Shown here piece by piece: positions 61,788 through 64,000 of a stretch of DNA of 64,000 bases; positions within the stretch are counted from its first letter, which is position 1; each line of letters begins with the position of its first letter. The translations under genes and the position numbers were made by a program. The notes under the pieces are model-generated. The model was not told where the DNA came from. It was given only the letters and a program-made list of their open reading frames with translations, and made no database searches. Source of the DNA: Crassaminicella profunda (GTDB lineage Bacteria; Bacillota; Clostridia; Peptostreptococcales; Thermotaleaceae); the NCBI RefSeq assembly GCF_019884785.1, contig NZ_CP082326.1, forward strand, positions 1,481,355 through 1,545,354, in the 5' to 3' direction.

Positions 61788-62765
61788 ATGAAGAATAAGT
61801 TGGAAAAATCAGAAAATAAAAGCTGTTTAAACAGATACATTGAATATATTAAAACAAAGTTTCCGAAGACTTCTGTGGAGACTAGGAAGGCAGCAATAAG
61901 ACAATTTTTATTATATTTAGAAGAAAAATCAAAAGTGATATCTCAAGCACATTATGCAGATGTAGATGATTTTATTGAACGAGAATACTCTGAAGATACT
62001 GCTCAAGCTACATTAAATAATTATTTTTCTTATTTAAAGGGATTTTTCCAGTTTTGTAAATTACATAAAGATAATGATACAATTGAATTTGATAAAATTC
62101 AATATAAGAGGGGTAAATCATCAAATTTTATAGTATATAGTGAAAAAGAAATAAAAGAAATTTTTCAAATCATTAATGAAAAGAATAGAGAATCTTTAAA
62201 GTTAAGGGATCGGGTTATGTATAGTTTGTTGTTTTATACTGGTTGTACCCTTAAAGAATTACACTCAATTAATATTTATAGAACTATCAAAGATTTTTAT
62301 GATGATGATTTTTATATAATCTTAGACAAAAAGGTGATTGGATTTAGAAATCCTAATCTTAGAGAAATTCCTTTGCCTAATAAGATAATTGAAAATATTA
62401 TTATGTATATACAATTCCTTGAAGAAAAATATCATACTACATTACCAAATGGATGTTATTTGTTTGCAACTTATTATGGAGGAAACTTAAAGAGAATTAA
62501 ATACTCTTCTTTACAAAGAAGAATGAATGATATTAAGAAAATAAGTAGTTTTAATAATAAGAAATTATCAATAAAAAACACTAGACATACCTTAATAAAG
62601 AAATATATTGAAAATGAAGAAAGAGTAGATTTAATTAGTGAGGCATTTGACATTGATATTACATCACTAAAAGTGTATTTTGAGAAAGATTTAAAGAGAG
62701 AAGAGGAAATTAATAACATGCTTTTAAAAAGACATCCGTTAAAACATATTGTAGATTTCATGTAG
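61788..62765 (+). CDS. Tyrosine-recombinase-like protein with altered active site
   Basis: A 325-residue phage-integrase-family protein. Residues 10-95 are the SAM-like core-binding domain (YIEYIKTKFPKTSVETRKAA). The catalytic half has LFYTGCTLKELHSI where integrases have TGLRxSEL, so the first arginine is a threonine. NTRHTLIKKYIE keeps Arg and His, and LKVYFEKDL has the candidate tyrosine. ATG 61788 follows GGGGGAT. It may be inactive or a divergent recombinase. A one-gene unit between repeat copies G and H, which raises the question whether it acts on them. Confidence 0.7.
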   Translation: MKNKLEKSENKSCLNRYIEYIKTKFPKTSVETRKAAIRQFLLYLEEKSKVISQAHYADVDDFIEREYSEDTAQATLNNYFSYLKGFFQFCKLHKDNDTIEFDKIQYKRGKSSNFIVYSEKEIKEIFQIINEKNRESLKLRDRVMYSLLFYTGCTLKELHSINIYRTIKDFYDDDFYIILDKKVIGFRNPNLREIPLPNKIIENIIMYIQFLEEKYHTTLPNGCYLFATYYGGNLKRIKYSSLQRRMNDIKKISSFNNKKLSIKNTRHTLIKKYIENEERVDLISEAFDIDITSLKVYFEKDLKREEEINNMLLKRHPLKHIVDFM

Positions 62766-62829
62766 ATATAAGCTAGCATACACCTTATGGCATTATACAC
62801 AAAACTACATAGTATACCATGAATTTAAA

Positions 62830-62977
62830 ATCAATCCAATGCAATACAATGTAGTGAAAACTCAATATTCAGCCTTATAACAAGAATTAGATTTTATCTA
62901 GTTCTTATTTTTTATACAAAAGATTCTAGGATATCGACTGTAAATGACAAATTTTACAGGGAAATAGGTGTAAAATG
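62830..62977 (+). repeat. Intergenic cassette-type repeat, copy H
   Basis: 5' block with AAACTCAATATTCAGCCT, hairpin 62882-62906 with T tail, and the 65-nt box 62913-62977 ending GTGTAAAATG with ATTTTAC in inverted orientation. The 3' flank (TATTATTACACTATAAAA) resembles copy A. Confidence 0.85.
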
Positions 62978-63147
62978 GTTTATATTATTACACTATAAAA
63001 GCATTTCGCATAAATATTGTCGAATTTTGGTTACTGGATAGTAATCTAACATGTATTAAAAAAGAGTTTATTATGTTGACAATTAATTACTGGATAAATT
63101 TTTTTATCTAGGTCTAAGCATTTGGAGAGTATGAGGTGAGAATATTT

Positions 63148-63921
63148 ATGGAACAAGTAAAAGAGCAAGACATAGAGCAAGGGATAAAGATTTCAAATAT
63201 TAAGACTACTAATAAGTTATTAGACTTGGAGTATATTGAATCGAGAGTTATAAAGCTTCAAGAAGAGTTAGACTCAGATATAAATACTAGCAGAGGAATA
63301 AGATATTTTTTTTATATTGTAGGTATATTCTGTGCATTGGGATATTTTAAAATAGTTTATATAAATACCTATTTTAATTATATATTAACATTTTTTTCTA
63401 TTATATTTATAATGGCAAGTTTCTCAAATTCAAAACAAAATAAATTAAAGAGAGAAATTGAATTTTTAAATAAAAAGAAGGCAAAGAGCATGGAAAGTAC
63501 TAACCAAGAGGTTCATCCTGAATATTTTGATAGTTTAGTAGGGATTAATATAAGAAATCTTGAAGAATACTACGAATTAGTAAAAAAAAGTAATAAAAGT
63601 TCTTTTCATGTTTCTATAGTCATGAGTCTAATAGGAGTAGGATTAATAACTGGGGGATTGGTTGCGGGGTATTTCAGTGAGAAATTACAAAATATTTCAT
63701 ACATTGTTAGTGCATCAGGTATATTAGTTGAAATAATTACAGGCTTGTTATTTTATCTATATAATAAATCAGTAATTCAACTGAAGGAATATCATGATAG
63801 CTTACTAGATGTACAAAATATACTATTATCGTTTAAATTAATCGATGATATTAAAGAAGAAAAGCATAGATTAGATATTATGAAACATATGATAGAATTT
63901 TTAACGGAAAGACGCAAATGA
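63148..63921 (+). CDS. TRADD-N-associated membrane-domain protein
   Basis: A 257-residue protein. An N-terminal helix is followed by two closely spaced spans (about residues 47-90), the motif HPEYFDSLVGINIRNLEEYYELVKK, and two more spans (about 156-176, 183-208). That central block is the signature of the TRADD-N-associated two-span membrane domain found in predicted immune and cell-death loci. ATG 63148 follows GAGGTGAG; GTG 63136 is inside the site. It follows repeat copy H. The bases to 64000 hold nothing recognised. Confidence 0.75.
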   Translation: MEQVKEQDIEQGIKISNIKTTNKLLDLEYIESRVIKLQEELDSDINTSRGIRYFFYIVGIFCALGYFKIVYINTYFNYILTFFSIIFIMASFSNSKQNKLKREIEFLNKKKAKSMESTNQEVHPEYFDSLVGINIRNLEEYYELVKKSNKSSFHVSIVMSLIGVGLITGGLVAGYFSEKLQNISYIVSASGILVEIITGLLFYLYNKSVIQLKEYHDSLLDVQNILLSFKLIDDIKEEKHRLDIMKHMIEFLTERRK

Positions 63922-64000
63922 ATTAATCTTGCATGATTTTTACATCATTATGTTAAATAAAAAATAGAATGTTGAAAATGTGATAGGATTAATATAAAAT

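Larger units (their letters stand above)
52530..64000. mobile_element. Element 2: left part of a second element in comM (extends past window)
   Basis: comM breaks off at about 52530 (uncertain by a few bases), where a new large serine recombinase begins on the minus strand. No comM C-terminal codons appear before 64000, so the element is at least 11.5 kb. Cargo seen: ImmA/IrrE-like protease, a membrane protein, an ABC-3C operon and four one-gene units separated by the 65-nt repeats. The right end and full cargo are outside the window. Confidence 0.8.

Noticed and set aside
27181-62977. Repeats at 27-30 kb and 59-63 kb as a CRISPR array
   Set aside because: Copies are 65 nt or longer, separated by whole genes, not by short uniform spacers, and no cas genes are present.

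Overview
The window is AT-rich DNA (about 30% GC by eye) from a spore-forming member of the Clostridia. The evidence is a SpoIVFB-type sporulation protease fragment, two YjcZ-type spore peptides behind SigK-like promoters, a truncated YunB, and the clostridial neighbour pair TIGR03960/TIGR03936. An Alkaliphilus/Crassaminicella-type organism would fit, but genus is inference. No tRNA, rRNA or CRISPR array was seen.

Layout. (1) 1-8.6 kb is core chromosome: spoIVFB end, two radical-SAM-linked genes, RNase G, then rplS-rbgA-rnhB-ylqG/ylqH-like genes. The rng-to-rplS join is unusual, because rng normally leads into rplU-rpmA-obg. (2) 8.6-31.7 kb is an accessory stretch: a response regulator/histidine kinase hybrid, an EAL-HDOD protein, an operon of uncharacterised catabolic genes (racemase, DUF917, DUF1177, AroM fusion) with an OPT transporter, PucR regulator and M20 peptidase, a probable pseudoknotted ncRNA, a LexA-controlled Y-family polymerase operon, and a run of one-gene units separated by a recurring intergenic repeat. 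(3) 31.7-32.9 kb returns to core (yraN, comM). (4) comM is split twice. A 19,256 bp element (32866-52121) sits just before the Walker A codons. Joining its two ends rebuilds an attP-like site with an 11 bp inverted repeat, and its large serine recombinase lies at its right end. After about 410 bp of comM, a second element starts near 52530 with its own large serine recombinase and runs off the window.

Element 1 cargo: a helicase/palindrome/resolvase module and a defence-type island (RexA/RexB-like pair, EVE-HNH nuclease, HEPN protein, zinc-ribbon/SH3 membrane protein, PD-(D/E)xK-like nuclease). Element 2 cargo: an ImmA/IrrE-like protease with a LexA box upstream, an ABC-three-component (ABC-3C) conflict operon, then AbiJ-like, zinc-ribbon membrane, degenerate tyrosine-recombinase and TRADD-N-associated membrane genes, each preceded by the same repeat found at 27-30 kb.

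The most notable structures are: (a) a hairpin plus an exactly 65-nt conserved box, present in six gap-free copies between single-gene units in both the 27-30 kb region and element 2, resembling a cassette array; (b) the doubly disrupted comM with a reconstructable att site; (c) an independently transcribed pseudoknotted RNA at about 22.8-23.06 kb; (d) a possible -1 frameshift site at 30832-30838; (e) a highly structured 24-bp-palindrome region at 37.37-37.85 kb.
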